Shown: piece by piece, positions 17,155 to 25,789 of the stretch | Layout of the letters: each line of letters opens with the position of its first letter | Position numbering within the stretch: position 1 is the stretch's first letter | Assembly (NCBI GenBank): GCA_964433135.1 | Contig: CAYSQW010000025.1 | Span: 1 to 44,233 of the forward strand | Reading direction: 5' to 3' | Source of the DNA: CAYSQW01 sp964433135 | GTDB taxonomy: Bacteria > Acidobacteriota > Aminicenantia > Aminicenantales > Aminicenantaceae | DNA: 44,233 nucleotides | Translations under genes and position numbers: made by a program | The notes under the pieces: generated by a model | The model's database searches: none | What the model saw: only the letters and a program-made list of their open reading frames with translations | What the model was told of the DNA's origin: nothing

Positions 17155-18531
17155 GTGAATCAATTGGAATTCGATATAAATCAAGATTTTTCTCCGTTCA
17201 AAAGCAACAAAACGACCACCGACAAGGCCGTCGGTATGAAGTCCGTTTCGAGAATGATCATTCCGGACAATCATCAGCCGACCGAAGATCCCATCAAAAT
17301 CTATCTGCGGGAAATGGGAAGCATCATGCTTCTTTCCAGGGAAGGAGAGTTGGCGCTGGCTCGTAAAATCGAGCGCGGTCGAAAGGCCGTTCTCTCCGCG
17401 CTTTCACAAACGCCTCTGACCCTGAATGAGATCCTCGCGGTAGAGGAAAAGATCTCGGAAGGAGGGGAGGAACTCCGCGCCTGGTTCGAATTCAACGAAG
17501 AAGAGGATTCCGAAATCGAGGTTCTCCGGCGGATCAACTCTGGTTTTCAAGCGATCAAGGAACTGCGCCGCGAGCTTGAAAACCTGCCGACCGGAACGCA
17601 AGGCAAATTTGCACGCGGCCGAAAAATCATCGTCATCCGGCATCTCATCCATGAACTGGGAATAAAATCCGAAAAGATTGATTTTCTCATCGGCCGTATC
17701 CACCTCAAACTGCGCGCCGTCCTGCTCGCCGATCCTCCGCCTGCGGAAGAAGAGCTGGCTCAGCGGGTGCTCTCCGCCATCAAGAACGGCAGAGTCATGG
17801 AACAAAACGGTAAGAGTGAAATGGTCGCGGCCAATCTTCGGCTGGTCATCTCGATCGCCAAGCGATACCAGAACCGGGGACTTCCGCTCTTGGACATGAT
17901 CCAGGAAGGCAACCTCGGCCTTATCAGGGCCGTGGAAAAATTCGAATATCGACGCGGGCACAAATTTTCCACCTACGCCACCTGGTGGGTCCGGCAAGCC
18001 ATATCACGCGCGATCGCCGAGCAAGCGCGCACCATACGCATTCCCGTGCACGTAACCGAAACCCTGCAGCGCATTAACAAGGCATCCCAGGCTCTGCTGC
18101 AGGAAAACGGCCGCGAACCCAATGCCGATGAACTGGCCCGCAAGACCCGGATTCCGGTTGCCAAAGTCAAAAAGCTCCTGCGCCTGACCCAGGAACCGGT
18201 CTCCATCGATAAACCCGTCGGAGAAAAAGGAGACACGCTCCTCGGCGATTTCATCGAGGATAAAAGCATCGGCTCCCCTACGGATATGGTGATCCACAAG
18301 GACCTGCGGGAAAAGATCGAAAACGCGATGCAGGATTTATCCGAACGCGAAATCAATGTGATAAAGATGCGCTTTGGGCTCTCGGAAGAAGGCGAACGCA
18401 CCCTCGAAGAGGTCGGAAATCATTTCAACGTCACGCGCGAACGAATCCGCCAGATCGAACTCAAGGCTCTGAAGAAGCTGAGACACCCTCAGATCAGCGA
18501 GAAGCTTCGTTCCTTCTCGGCCGGCTATTAG
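17155..18531 (+). CDS. rpoD: RNA polymerase sigma factor, RpoD/SigA type
   Basis: Promoter-recognition subunit of the primary sigma-70 group. Region 1.2 is at about 43-75 (TEDPIKIYLREMGSI). A shortened non-conserved stretch follows (about 80-205). Region 2 has the canonical core and -10 recognition (AANLRLVISIAKRY, KFSTYATWWVRQAI), region 3 comes next, and region 4 has TLEEVGNHFNVTRERIRQIE at the C-terminus for the -35. There is no region 1.1 domain. The start is uncertain: GTG at 17155 has its only purine run touching it, whereas TTG at 17164 has AAGGGG about 8 nt upstream and would give 455 residues. dnaG is not adjacent. The stop overlaps the convergent small lipoprotein gene by 4 bp. Length and motifs favour the housekeeping factor; a group-2 paralogue cannot be excluded. 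Confidence 0.9.
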   Translation: MNQLEFDINQDFSPFKSNKTTTDKAVGMKSVSRMIIPDNHQPTEDPIKIYLREMGSIMLLSREGELALARKIERGRKAVLSALSQTPLTLNEILAVEEKISEGGEELRAWFEFNEEEDSEIEVLRRINSGFQAIKELRRELENLPTGTQGKFARGRKIIVIRHLIHELGIKSEKIDFLIGRIHLKLRAVLLADPPPAEEELAQRVLSAIKNGRVMEQNGKSEMVAANLRLVISIAKRYQNRGLPLLDMIQEGNLGLIRAVEKFEYRRGHKFSTYATWWVRQAISRAIAEQARTIRIPVHVTETLQRINKASQALLQENGREPNADELARKTRIPVAKVKKLLRLTQEPVSIDKPVGEKGDTLLGDFIEDKSIGSPTDMVIHKDLREKIENAMQDLSEREINVIKMRFGLSEEGERTLEEVGNHFNVTRERIRQIELKALKKLRHPQISEKLRSFSAGY

Positions 18532-18770
18532 GAGCGGCCCTTCACCGTGATCACGGCATCGCGCGCAGTATCGCACTCAAAGGCGATGCGCAGGATCCGG
18601 TAAACGGGATCGTATATCCAGCCACTGCTCTCGTCGATCGATCCCACCGATACATTGGTGCAGTAACGGGCCAAGTCCAATCCCGGATTTTTTCTCCCCC
18701 CCGGCCCGACGCAGGCGGCGCTCAGCAGAATCAACGCGGTCAGGATCACCGCCTTTCTTCGGTTTTTCAC
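18528..18770 (-). CDS. small putative lipoprotein
   Basis: 80 residues starting at GTG (18770) with AAGG about 5 nt upstream. The N-terminus KNRRKAVILTALILLSAAC is a textbook lipoprotein signal (lipobox LSAAC). The mature part is only about 60 residues and has two cysteines (RYCTN, FECDT), which could form a disulphide. It begins 7 bp after the stop of the upstream hydrolase gene on the same strand, so the two are very likely co-transcribed. Its own stop overlaps the rpoD stop by 4 bp. No family recognised. Confidence 0.62.
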   Translation of the reverse strand: MKNRRKAVILTALILLSAACVGPGGRKNPGLDLARYCTNVSVGSIDESSGWIYDPVYRILRIAFECDTARDAVITVKGRS

Positions 18771-18777
18771 GACACCT

Positions 18778-19887
18778 TCATTCTCCCCGGTATGTTTCGA
18801 CCCGGACCTTTTCCACCATTATCTGATTGAAAAGATCGGCTTCTTCAAAACACGGATAGTGGGCGGATTTTTCAAACCAGACAAGCTCCTTACGCGGCGC
18901 CTGAAGCGATTTGAAGTAGGCTTCCGCCGCTTCGGAGGACGTCAGATAATCCAACCGCCCCAAGAAGAAATATACCGGAACCTTTACACGAGGGACACGT
19001 TCGACCAGATTGACCGCCGGCAGCACGTCCGCGACCATACGGCGGCGCGCCGGAAGCTTGAAGCCTTTCTGGAGACGGAAAAGGTCTTTCAAACTGTACT
19101 CCCGCGCCAACATCATCTGCCACCGCAGCGGATTCAGGCTTTTCTTCCCGAGCAGGCTGCCTCCGAACCGCATCAGCCATTTTCTCTGAACGGTCAGCCC
19201 CGTGATCCCGCCCCGATAACGACCGTCCTTAGGGGGACCGATCGCCTTCAACTCCCGTTCGGCCTTCAGATTCGACAGGGTCCGGGCCCGTTCCAGGGTG
19301 AATTCATAGGAAATGCGTTCGGATTCGGAGGGATCCGACCACTGCCCTATTCCCACGTAGGCATGAAAGGATTCCGGAAACCGGTCGACGACCAACATCC
19401 CCAATAAGCTTCCCCATGAATGCCCGACCAGATAAACCTTCTTTTTATCGAAGCGGTGCTTCAAATATGCGACGACATCCCGCGTGTCGGTGATGAACGT
19501 TTCCAGTTCCCAGGAGGATGTTGCGGTCTCTCGGCTGTAGGATTTCCCTCCTCCCCGCTGGTCCCAGTTCACCACCATGAAATGGCTTTCCAAAGGCTGG
19601 TTGAATCGGCGGAAAAGTCCCATTTCGGAAAGCCCGGGTCCGCCGGAGAGAATAAGCAGAACCGGATCAGCGGGATTTCTTCCGCGGATCGACAGCCACT
19701 GCGCCGTCTCTCCGATCCGGACGGGTTCCAGTTCCGTGATCGAACCGGAATCAATGCCGCCTCCAACGTACTTGATCGGAGGGGTGGATGGAAAAGACTT
19801 CCACAAAATGATCGCCGCCGCCGAAATCAAAAAAAGATACAACAGAATCCATCCACCCTTACGCTTTTTCCCGGATTCCCTTCGCAT
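18778..19887 (-). CDS. membrane-anchored alpha/beta hydrolase, proline-iminopeptidase-like
   Basis: 369 residues. One N-terminal transmembrane anchor (about 12-30) precedes the hydrolase domain. SGGPGLSEMG holds the oxyanion-hole motif (GGPG, as in the HGGPG of proline iminopeptidases), VNWDQRGGGKS follows, and GHSWGS carries the nucleophile Ser near 157. The acid is likely in FFLGRLD (about 318) and the base in KSAHYPCF (about 338). This fits the S33 family that releases N-terminal proline or cleaves related esters and amides. Two adjacent ATGs exist at 19890 and 19887; the second is better spaced from GGGAGG. A promoter with an overlapping inverted repeat lies upstream. The small lipoprotein gene follows in the same operon. 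Confidence 0.82.
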   Translation of the reverse strand: MRRESGKKRKGGWILLYLFLISAAAIILWKSFPSTPPIKYVGGGIDSGSITELEPVRIGETAQWLSIRGRNPADPVLLILSGGPGLSEMGLFRRFNQPLESHFMVVNWDQRGGGKSYSRETATSSWELETFITDTRDVVAYLKHRFDKKKVYLVGHSWGSLLGMLVVDRFPESFHAYVGIGQWSDPSESERISYEFTLERARTLSNLKAERELKAIGPPKDGRYRGGITGLTVQRKWLMRFGGSLLGKKSLNPLRWQMMLAREYSLKDLFRLQKGFKLPARRRMVADVLPAVNLVERVPRVKVPVYFFLGRLDYLTSSEAAEAYFKSLQAPRKELVWFEKSAHYPCFEEADLFNQIMVEKVRVETYRGE

Positions 19888-19914
19888 CATAACCTCCCAC
19901 TGATATGACTCTCT

Positions 19915-19945
19915 CCTATTCTATAAAATAGGTCTGGAAATTCAA
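19915..19945 (-). promoter_or_regulatory. promoter overlapped by a palindromic operator-like site
   Basis: On the minus strand TTGAAT (19945-19940), 16-bp spacer, TAGAAT (19923-19918). A perfect inverted repeat, CCTATT-6 bp-AATAGG (19915-19932), covers the -10. This position would suit a repressor. Confidence 0.4.
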
Positions 19946-20028
19946 GGGTTAGTGGAGAGACTTTATGTTAATCGCGCGATCAAACGGGAAAAAGTCATCA
20001 CCGGAAGACAACGGGAGGACGGCGGCGT

Positions 20029-20754
20029 CTACCGTGCAAAGAGGGAATCCTCCATTCCGGTGTTGATCTTGACTTCGGTGATCGCTATCCGGAGATATTC
20101 TTCTCCATCCATGAAGCTGGTGATCGAGTGGGCCATGACCATTCCGCTTTCTTCTCTGAAGTCGGATAGGATCTGAACCACATCCGACCTTCCGCCGAAT
20201 TGGTTGGCCACATCCGATTTCACCTGATGCGAAAGATAGGTATCCGGATCGATGTACATGGTTATTTGGGATCCGTCTTGATAAGTCTGTTCCAACACAT
20301 AGCATTCTTTTCCGTCGACGGTTTCCTTGTCTTTGAGGACGAAGGAAATGCCGAATTTTTCAGGATCGAGCATTGAAATGATGGGCATCGCCTGCCGCTT
20401 GAAGTCAGCGGCCTGGGCTTCCGGCATATCTTCGACCTCCCCGCTTTGAGGATTGGTCATCCAAGCGGTTTCACCGTCATAACATTGGGTGATGATCATG
20501 CCCATCACTTCAAAGTCCATCCGGCGTTTATCCGGCTCTTTTTTGTAAGTCGTGAACGTTCCGGACAATCCCTGCTGCAAAAGATCCAGATCACCGCTGA
20601 CCGTCATGTCCTCCAATCCCGTAAAAATCGCTCTGCCGCCTTGGGCATCGACCATTTTGTTCAGAATTTCTTCGGCTGTCTGAGCGGTTCCGGGGACGGT
20701 CAGAACACACACTGTAAAAACCGCCAAGGCCGACAAAATGATTGCTTTTTTCAT
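20029..20754 (-). CDS. exported LolA/outer-membrane lipoprotein-sorting-like protein
   Basis: 241 residues with a signal peptide (about 1-24, ending GTAQ). The pattern AEEILNKMVDAQGG, TVSGDLDL, YKKEPDKRRMDFEV, CYDGETAWM, VDGKECYVLEQ and then MYIDPDTYL follows the curved beta-sheet proteins related to LolA/LppX. Members bind acylated lipoproteins or other hydrophobic ligands in the periplasm; this one has no LolB or Lol ABC partner nearby, so the ligand is unknown. A longer frame starts at 20772, but the ATG at 20754 has AGGAG at good spacing and begins the signal peptide. It is divergent to the TPR lipoprotein gene. Confidence 0.72.
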   Translation of the reverse strand: MKKAIILSALAVFTVCVLTVPGTAQTAEEILNKMVDAQGGRAIFTGLEDMTVSGDLDLLQQGLSGTFTTYKKEPDKRRMDFEVMGMIITQCYDGETAWMTNPQSGEVEDMPEAQAADFKRQAMPIISMLDPEKFGISFVLKDKETVDGKECYVLEQTYQDGSQITMYIDPDTYLSHQVKSDVANQFGGRSDVVQILSDFREESGMVMAHSITSFMDGEEYLRIAITEVKINTGMEDSLFAR

Positions 20755-20850
20755 TCCCGGCTCTCCTTTCATGTGAAAATCTTATATCTTTTTATACGCA
20801 TGGCTCAGGTAAAAGTTATTCGTGAAAGACTGAGTCTTGAGGTCACCGAC

Positions 20851-20879
20851 TTGACATCATGGGGTTCCCCGCCTATATT
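20851..20879 (+). promoter_or_regulatory. sigma-70 promoter of the TPR lipoprotein gene
   Basis: TTGACA (20851-20856), 17-bp spacer, TATATT (20874-20879). The leader is about 97 nt to the ATG at 20983. This promoter shows that the open frame upstream of 20983 is not translated. Confidence 0.65.
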
Positions 20880-20982
20880 CTCATCATACAAGGGGATAAC
20901 GGAAAACCCTAGACATTCTGAACCAGCCCTCGAGTCGGTTTCTCCGCAACGGCATCGTTTTTTTTATCAAGGGGAGGGAAAA

Positions 20983-22446
20983 ATGTCTGATTTCAAAAGA
21001 ATCATTCCCAATTTCGGCATCGGCATTTTAGCCTTTTTAATCATTTTATCACCCGCCTGCCGACAAGGACGGCAGGACGACATTCCCATCACGACGACAT
21101 CGAAGGAGGCGCGCAAGGATTTCATTCAGGCAAGGGACCTGTCCGAATTTTTTCATCTGGACAAGGCGAGCGATTTTTTATCCCAGGCACTGGTTAAAGA
21201 TACGGATTTCGCACTGGCTCATCTCTACAGCGCCATGACGTCCACCCGGACCCGGGACTTCTTATTTCATCTTCGTCATGCCGAGGCCCTGGCCTCCGAT
21301 ATTTCCAGGGGAGAACAGCTTCTAATCCGATCGTTTCTCGCTTTCTACATGGATAACGACCCCGTCAAATCCATGGGGCTCTTCGAAGAGCTGGTCCAAG
21401 CACATCCCGGTGACAAGCGCGCCCACTGGTATCTCAGCCGGGCGTACACCCATCGCGGCAAAACGGAAAAAGCCATCGATTCCTTGGAAAATACGCTCGA
21501 TCTCGATAAAAGGTTCGCGCCGGCCTGGCAGGATCTGGGATACCTCTACACCGAGACGGGCGAATACAAACGCGCAGAATCCGCGTTTATGAAGTACATG
21601 CGCTTGAAACCGCGGGAACCGAAAGGCCATGATGGAATCGCCGACTTGTATACGCGGGCGGGAAGGTTCGAGGAAGCCGTCACCCAGTATGAACAAGCCT
21701 TGGAGATGGATCCCGATTTTCTAACCTCGAAGCGCAAGTTGGGAACGGTGCTTATTTTTATGAATAAATTTGAGGAGGGACGCGAGGCCGTGCGTCAGGC
21801 CATGGAGCGGGAGCAGGATGCGGGCCGGAGGGTATACGATCAAGAACATATCTTTCGGTCTTATCTCTATGAGCGTGATTACACGAACGCCCTGGAGGCC
21901 GTGGATCGTACGATTCAAATGGCTTTCGACCAAGGACTCCCGGGAGAAGCCGCCCGCTGCAATCTGGCTAAGGCCGCCGTTTGCTGCGAGCTAAAAGCCT
22001 ATGAAAACGCGATTCACTGCATGTCCAACTGTCTCGAGGTGATCGTGAGTACGGACCTCGTGCCCTCTCAAAAAGAAGCCATCGCCAATGATGTTCTTTT
22101 CTGGCAGGCCGCCATCTCAGCCAACTGCCGGGACTTTGAAAACGCATATAAGCGGGCGGACGAGCTGAAAGCGAAACTGGAAACCGGCAAAGATCCGTCC
22201 CGGTTGAAGTATCACACCGCTCTTCTGGGACACATCGCGATGCGGCAGGAAGACTTCGGTTCGGCTTGTGAATTCTATGCGCATGCGAAGATCAACGAGC
22301 CTTTATTCCTCTATCAAGAGGCCGTTGCAAAAGCCAAGGCGGGGAACAAGGGGGAAGCCAATACACTGTATCGGAAAGTCATCAATTGGAACTCCGACAG
22401 CCTCTGGTACGCACTCGTCCGCCCCAAAGCCATCGCCAGAGAATGA
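20983..22446 (+). CDS. tetratricopeptide-repeat lipoprotein
   Basis: 487 residues. The ATG at 20983 has GGGGAGGG 7 nt upstream and starts a lipoprotein signal (GILAFLIILSPAC, lipobox LSPAC). The frame is open 537 bp further upstream, but that part runs antisense through the LolA-like gene and is spurious. The mature protein is helical with clear TPR units, for example AHWYLSRAYTHRGKTEKAIDSLENTLDLD, APAWQDLGYLYTETGEYKRAESAFMKYMRLKP, and the following PKGHDGIADLYTRAGRFEEAV, covering about residues 60-330; the C-terminal part has looser repeats. A scaffold role at the outer membrane is probable; partners are not evident. Strong promoter; a hairpin follows the stop. Confidence 0.82.
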   Translation: MSDFKRIIPNFGIGILAFLIILSPACRQGRQDDIPITTTSKEARKDFIQARDLSEFFHLDKASDFLSQALVKDTDFALAHLYSAMTSTRTRDFLFHLRHAEALASDISRGEQLLIRSFLAFYMDNDPVKSMGLFEELVQAHPGDKRAHWYLSRAYTHRGKTEKAIDSLENTLDLDKRFAPAWQDLGYLYTETGEYKRAESAFMKYMRLKPREPKGHDGIADLYTRAGRFEEAVTQYEQALEMDPDFLTSKRKLGTVLIFMNKFEEGREAVRQAMEREQDAGRRVYDQEHIFRSYLYERDYTNALEAVDRTIQMAFDQGLPGEAARCNLAKAAVCCELKAYENAIHCMSNCLEVIVSTDLVPSQKEAIANDVLFWQAAISANCRDFENAYKRADELKAKLETGKDPSRLKYHTALLGHIAMRQEDFGSACEFYAHAKINEPLFLYQEAVAKAKAGNKGEANTLYRKVINWNSDSLWYALVRPKAIARE

Positions 22447-22455
22447 ATGCGTGTG

Positions 22456-22506
22456 ATCGGGAAACGGCAACGATACCGCAGGAAGGCCCCGATACGGTCT
22501 TTTCTC
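22456..22506 (+). terminator. possible terminator hairpin after the TPR gene
   Basis: ATCGGG (22456-22461) pairs with CCCGAT (22488-22493) around an inner CGG/CCG stem, followed by ACGGTCTTTTCT. The T-run is short, so the call is tentative. Confidence 0.35.
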
Positions 22507-22630
22507 CGATTATTGGGGGAGGTGGATATTCCTTTAGTCCATTTTAATGGTCAAAGCAGCCACCATAAAGGATTTTGGCCTCCCTTACTTCAAAGCTCCC
22601 TCGGTCGGCGGATAGAGCATTCTTTCTCTC

Positions 22631-23074
22631 TCAGCGGTTGAAGACGATCCGTTCTATATCGGCGAAGTTGATGAATTTTTCATAGCCGGTATTAAGATCC
22701 AACCCGCGAACTTGAACGTAGTCGGAAAATGTCTCGCAGTGACCCCGCACTTCGAAACCACGGGTCGTCACCTTGAACTCCCAGCGGTTTTCTCCAGAAC
22801 ATATACTCGGGCTTTGTCCATAAAAAACAACTTCCGCCATCTCTTCCGTCGTAACCGTGGAAACAATACATTCGGCGTCCGTGATCTCGAGATAGTCCTG
22901 GAGCGCAAACATAAAACCGCCCAGCTGATAGTTTTCCGTCCGGCCGTTGTTAAGAAAAACCTGAACATAGCCGGCCGGATCATCGGCTGCTTCCGGTCCC
23001 GTGCTCGTGCTGCAGGCGACCAACCCCAGAGCGAACAACCCTATCAGAATGAGGGCTTTGTTTATCTCGTGCAT
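22631..23074 (-). CDS. putative lipoprotein of unknown function
   Basis: 147 residues. The ATG at 23074 has GGAGG 5 nt upstream; a GTG two codons earlier is too close to the same site. The N-terminus KALILIGLFALGLVAC is a clear lipoprotein signal (LGLVAC), followed by STSTGPEAADD as a linker. The mature domain is about 115 residues, mostly beta, with three cysteines (AECIV, SICSG, GHCET). The last part reads GYEKFINFADIERIVF, reminiscent of short proteins that end in an F-x-DI-x-R-I-x-F strand. I recognise no family. It is separated from the upstream aminopeptidase P gene by about 190 bp that contain only a 6-bp-arm hairpin. Confidence 0.65.
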   Translation of the reverse strand: MHEINKALILIGLFALGLVACSTSTGPEAADDPAGYVQVFLNNGRTENYQLGGFMFALQDYLEITDAECIVSTVTTEEMAEVVFYGQSPSICSGENRWEFKVTTRGFEVRGHCETFSDYVQVRGLDLNTGYEKFINFADIERIVFNR

Positions 23075-23266
23075 ATGCACCTCCGCAAATAATCAGAATA
23101 GGATCTCATTATCTGCAAAAACCATGCCATGGTGGACCATTCGTTTTTTCTCTCCGGCATCTCATCGCCGGACCGAGAGCCGCCCTCGATATCAGTCCCG
23201 AAGTGTACCCGGCAGAGGACGTCCCGGGCAGCCGCCGACGGTTTTCCACCGATTTGTTTCCGGATT

Positions 23267-24607
23267 TCAGCGGCGTTTCGACAGCAGTTTTTCGATCGCG
23301 TCGATCTCCTTGGGAACATCCCGGCTCAGGACTTCACAGCCGTCTCTGGTGATAAGTACCGTATCCTCCACCCGAATTCCCAGAGACTTGTCCGGATAAT
23401 AGAGTCCCGGCTCGATGGCAAAGACCATGCCCTCCCGCAGAGCCACCCCCCGCGGTCCCACGTCATGCACTTCCATCCCGACGTAATGCCCGATCCCGCC
23501 TCGCTGACCGCGGGCGTCGATCCCCTTGGCTTTCATGGTATCGGCCACGTGTTTCTGAACATCGGCCGTCGTCACTCCGGGGCGATAAGCCTCGATGCAG
23601 GCTTTTTCCACCTCGAGACAGACACGGTAAGCCTCTCTCTGTTCGGGAGAAAACTTACCGGAAACCGGCCATGTGCGGGAGATGTCCACCATGAGGTAGT
23701 CCAACTCTCCGCCGAAATCCATCAGCACGAGGTCTCCATCCCGCGTGGTATCCGCGTTGCGGCTGTAGTGAAGCGTACAGGCGTTGAGTCCGGAAGCGAC
23801 GATCGGAGGATACCCGGGTCCTCTGGATCCCAGGCTTATGATGGTTCCCACGGCCGCCCCTTCGATCTCATATTCCCATCCTCCCGGCCGGGTCGCCAGC
23901 ATGGCCTGACGCACCCCCTCAGCCGAGATCTTTCCGATCCGGCGCAGCACTTCTATCTCTTCACGGGATTTGATGACCCGGAGCTCATCGATAGCGGAAG
24001 ACACGTCCTTGAACTCGACGGCCGGAAACCGTTCGTGGAATTTTTGGATCCGGTAGTTATCGAGCGTCACCCGGTCATTGTAGTGGAGCTTGCTTCGGCG
24101 CGCTGTGTAAAGCAGGGTGCTGCGCGGGATCAGCCGCATATGAAAAGTCCAACCGTAGCGGCTGAGGCTTCGGGCGAGGAACTCATCTAAATAATCCAAT
24201 TCGTAGATTTCACTGAATCCGGTTTTTTCCTTGGCGTTAGGAACGCGGAGGAGGTTGGCCCCGGTGCTGCGCACTTCACGGTCGGTCTGCCTCGGCAGAA
24301 ACAGGTAGCTCCGGCCGTCAGCCGGTGTCATGATCAGTGCGGAATGCTGATCCTCGCAACCGGTAAAATAGTAGAAATCCGGATCCTGCCGAAAATGTGA
24401 GCCCGGATTCAGATCAGCGCTTCTTATGTAGCGGGCTTCGCCGAAAAGGATGATGAATCCGTCTTCGACCTGATCCATCAGAGCTTGTCTGCGGTTTATA
24501 TACTCCTGCTTGGAAAAATGCGTTCGCTGCGCATACAGCGATGGATGCAGCCCGATCATAAAAAATATGATGAGGGCGAGCACCCCCGCCAATTCAGTTT
24601 TTTTCAT
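23267..24607 (-). CDS. pepP: exported Xaa-Pro aminopeptidase (aminopeptidase P, M24B)
   Basis: Releases the first residue from peptides with proline in second place. 446 residues with a signal peptide (5-27, ending SLYAQ), so it acts outside the cytoplasm, unlike E. coli PepP. Residues 30-200 are the N-terminal domain (creatinase-like). The pita-bread domain has the five metal ligands Asp297 (LMDFGGE), Asp308 (VDISRTWP), His374 (GIGHYVGMEVHD), Glu399 (AIEPGLY) and Glu414 (RVEDTV). AAGGAG lies 9 nt before the ATG. It follows the beta-lactamase-fold gene by 79 bp on the same strand. Together with DPP IV it would clear proline-containing peptides. The activity call is strong; the gene symbol is by family. 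Confidence 0.9.
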   Translation of the reverse strand: MKKTELAGVLALIIFFMIGLHPSLYAQRTHFSKQEYINRRQALMDQVEDGFIILFGEARYIRSADLNPGSHFRQDPDFYYFTGCEDQHSALIMTPADGRSYLFLPRQTDREVRSTGANLLRVPNAKEKTGFSEIYELDYLDEFLARSLSRYGWTFHMRLIPRSTLLYTARRSKLHYNDRVTLDNYRIQKFHERFPAVEFKDVSSAIDELRVIKSREEIEVLRRIGKISAEGVRQAMLATRPGGWEYEIEGAAVGTIISLGSRGPGYPPIVASGLNACTLHYSRNADTTRDGDLVLMDFGGELDYLMVDISRTWPVSGKFSPEQREAYRVCLEVEKACIEAYRPGVTTADVQKHVADTMKAKGIDARGQRGGIGHYVGMEVHDVGPRGVALREGMVFAIEPGLYYPDKSLGIRVEDTVLITRDGCEVLSRDVPKEIDAIEKLLSKRR

Positions 24608-24686
24608 GAATGCGTCTCCTTGATAAAGTAGGATCCTATAAGTTTAGAACAAAAGGAAAGCCGGGAAAAGAAAAATAAGGATCCGG

Positions 24687-25763
24687 TCACGGCAGCTTCG
24701 ATTCCAGGATCCTATTCAGCAGCCGGCCCACGTCTTCCGACGTAACAGATTGGCCCCGTTTGTATGTGTTGACGCGATGGACCACCACCATGTCGTGGGA
24801 AGGGATGACGAAGATGTAGTGACCGCCCGCCCCCCGCGCCGAATATGCGCCTTCGCTCAAATTCACTCCGGGGATATGGGGGTGAGGATTGCCGTGTTTA
24901 ACGACCCACCACATGTAGCCGTAACCGTCGCAGCCGTAGAGCGCGGCATCCGAATGATAAGCCGTGCTCTCCTTCACCCAATCCGCGGGAATAATCTGTT
25001 TTCCGTTCCAGCCCCCCCCCCTCAGCATCAGCAGTCCGAAACGCGCCATATCCCGGGCGGTTATCCGGAAGGGATAGGCGCGGTGGATGGAATCCTCACC
25101 GCTGACATACCAGCCGTCATCCGCCGTGAAATGCTCCATGCCGATGGGCCGCGCGATCTCGGTTTCCAAGGCCTCGAAGATCTTATTTCCGGTGAGCTTT
25201 TCAAATATCGTGCCCAACACATTGAAATCCCAATTGTTATAATACCAAAAGCTGCCGGGTTCATGACTGTGACGGGGCGGTTTCAGGGCCTTCATCCCGG
25301 CCGACTCGTAAAGAGCGGTATGGTAAACGCCCGAACGGGCCTGAATGCAGTCACGGATGGTCGCCCGTTTCTCGACCTCGGTCAGCGGCGGCACATCATC
25401 GATTCCCAGTTCCTCCATGTTCTTGTCCAGATCGATACGGCCTCCTCGGACATAATTTCCGTAGAGAGCGCTGAGAAAGCTCTTGCGGGTGGAATGCGTC
25501 ATGAATTTTTTATCGACCTCCCCCCACTCGAAAAGGATCACACCGTCCACAACCACCACGACCGCGGCGGTTTTGAGTTTCCGGGCAAACCGCTCTGCCG
25601 CCTGAAGCTTTTCGAGGGAATACCCCAGGTCCTTCGGGCTTGCGGCTCTATCCCAGGTATTTCCGGGAAAACGCTGCTGACCCGGAAGCAAAAGCACCGT
25701 GAAAAGCAGCCATCCCAAAAACGCCGTGTAATAAAAGCGGCGATTCGCTCCCCATAATTTCAT
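24687..25763 (-). CDS. exported serine hydrolase of the beta-lactamase / class C fold
   Basis: 358 residues with a signal peptide or anchor at 11-30. The active-site motifs of the serine beta-lactamase-like family are present: STRK (Ser91 to Lys94, SxxK) and YNN (Tyr175 to Asn177, YxN). GAGGHYIFV near 315 occupies the place of the KTG/HxG box. Members include esterases, D-aminopeptidases and penicillin-binding proteins; resistance should not be assumed. AAGGAG lies before the ATG at 25763. The gene starts 26 bp after the stop of the upstream small membrane protein, so the two may be co-transcribed. Confidence 0.83.
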   Translation of the reverse strand: MKLWGANRRFYYTAFLGWLLFTVLLLPGQQRFPGNTWDRAASPKDLGYSLEKLQAAERFARKLKTAAVVVVVDGVILFEWGEVDKKFMTHSTRKSFLSALYGNYVRGGRIDLDKNMEELGIDDVPPLTEVEKRATIRDCIQARSGVYHTALYESAGMKALKPPRHSHEPGSFWYYNNWDFNVLGTIFEKLTGNKIFEALETEIARPIGMEHFTADDGWYVSGEDSIHRAYPFRITARDMARFGLLMLRGGGWNGKQIIPADWVKESTAYHSDAALYGCDGYGYMWWVVKHGNPHPHIPGVNLSEGAYSARGAGGHYIFVIPSHDMVVVHRVNTYKRGQSVTSEDVGRLLNRILESKLP

Positions 25764-25789
25764 GACGGCTCCTTGTTATTCCCCATGCA

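Noticed and set aside
20446..20982. N-terminal extension of the TPR protein
   Set aside because: It runs antisense through the LolA-like gene and across a strong promoter; the ATG at 20983 has a ribosome site and begins a lipoprotein signal.
22447..22641. 64-residue open frame after the TPR gene
   Set aside because: Basic, without a recognisable domain; it overlaps the terminator-like hairpin.
23153..23172. TCCGGC/GCCGGA hairpin as terminator of aminopeptidase P
   Set aside because: On the minus strand it is followed by an A-run instead of a T-run, so it does not fit an intrinsic terminator in the needed direction.
23129..24190. 353-residue open frame antisense to aminopeptidase P
   Set aside because: Overlaps a gene with all five metal ligands; no support of its own.
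24750..25757. 335-residue open frame antisense to the beta-lactamase-fold gene
   Set aside because: Shadow frame without motifs.
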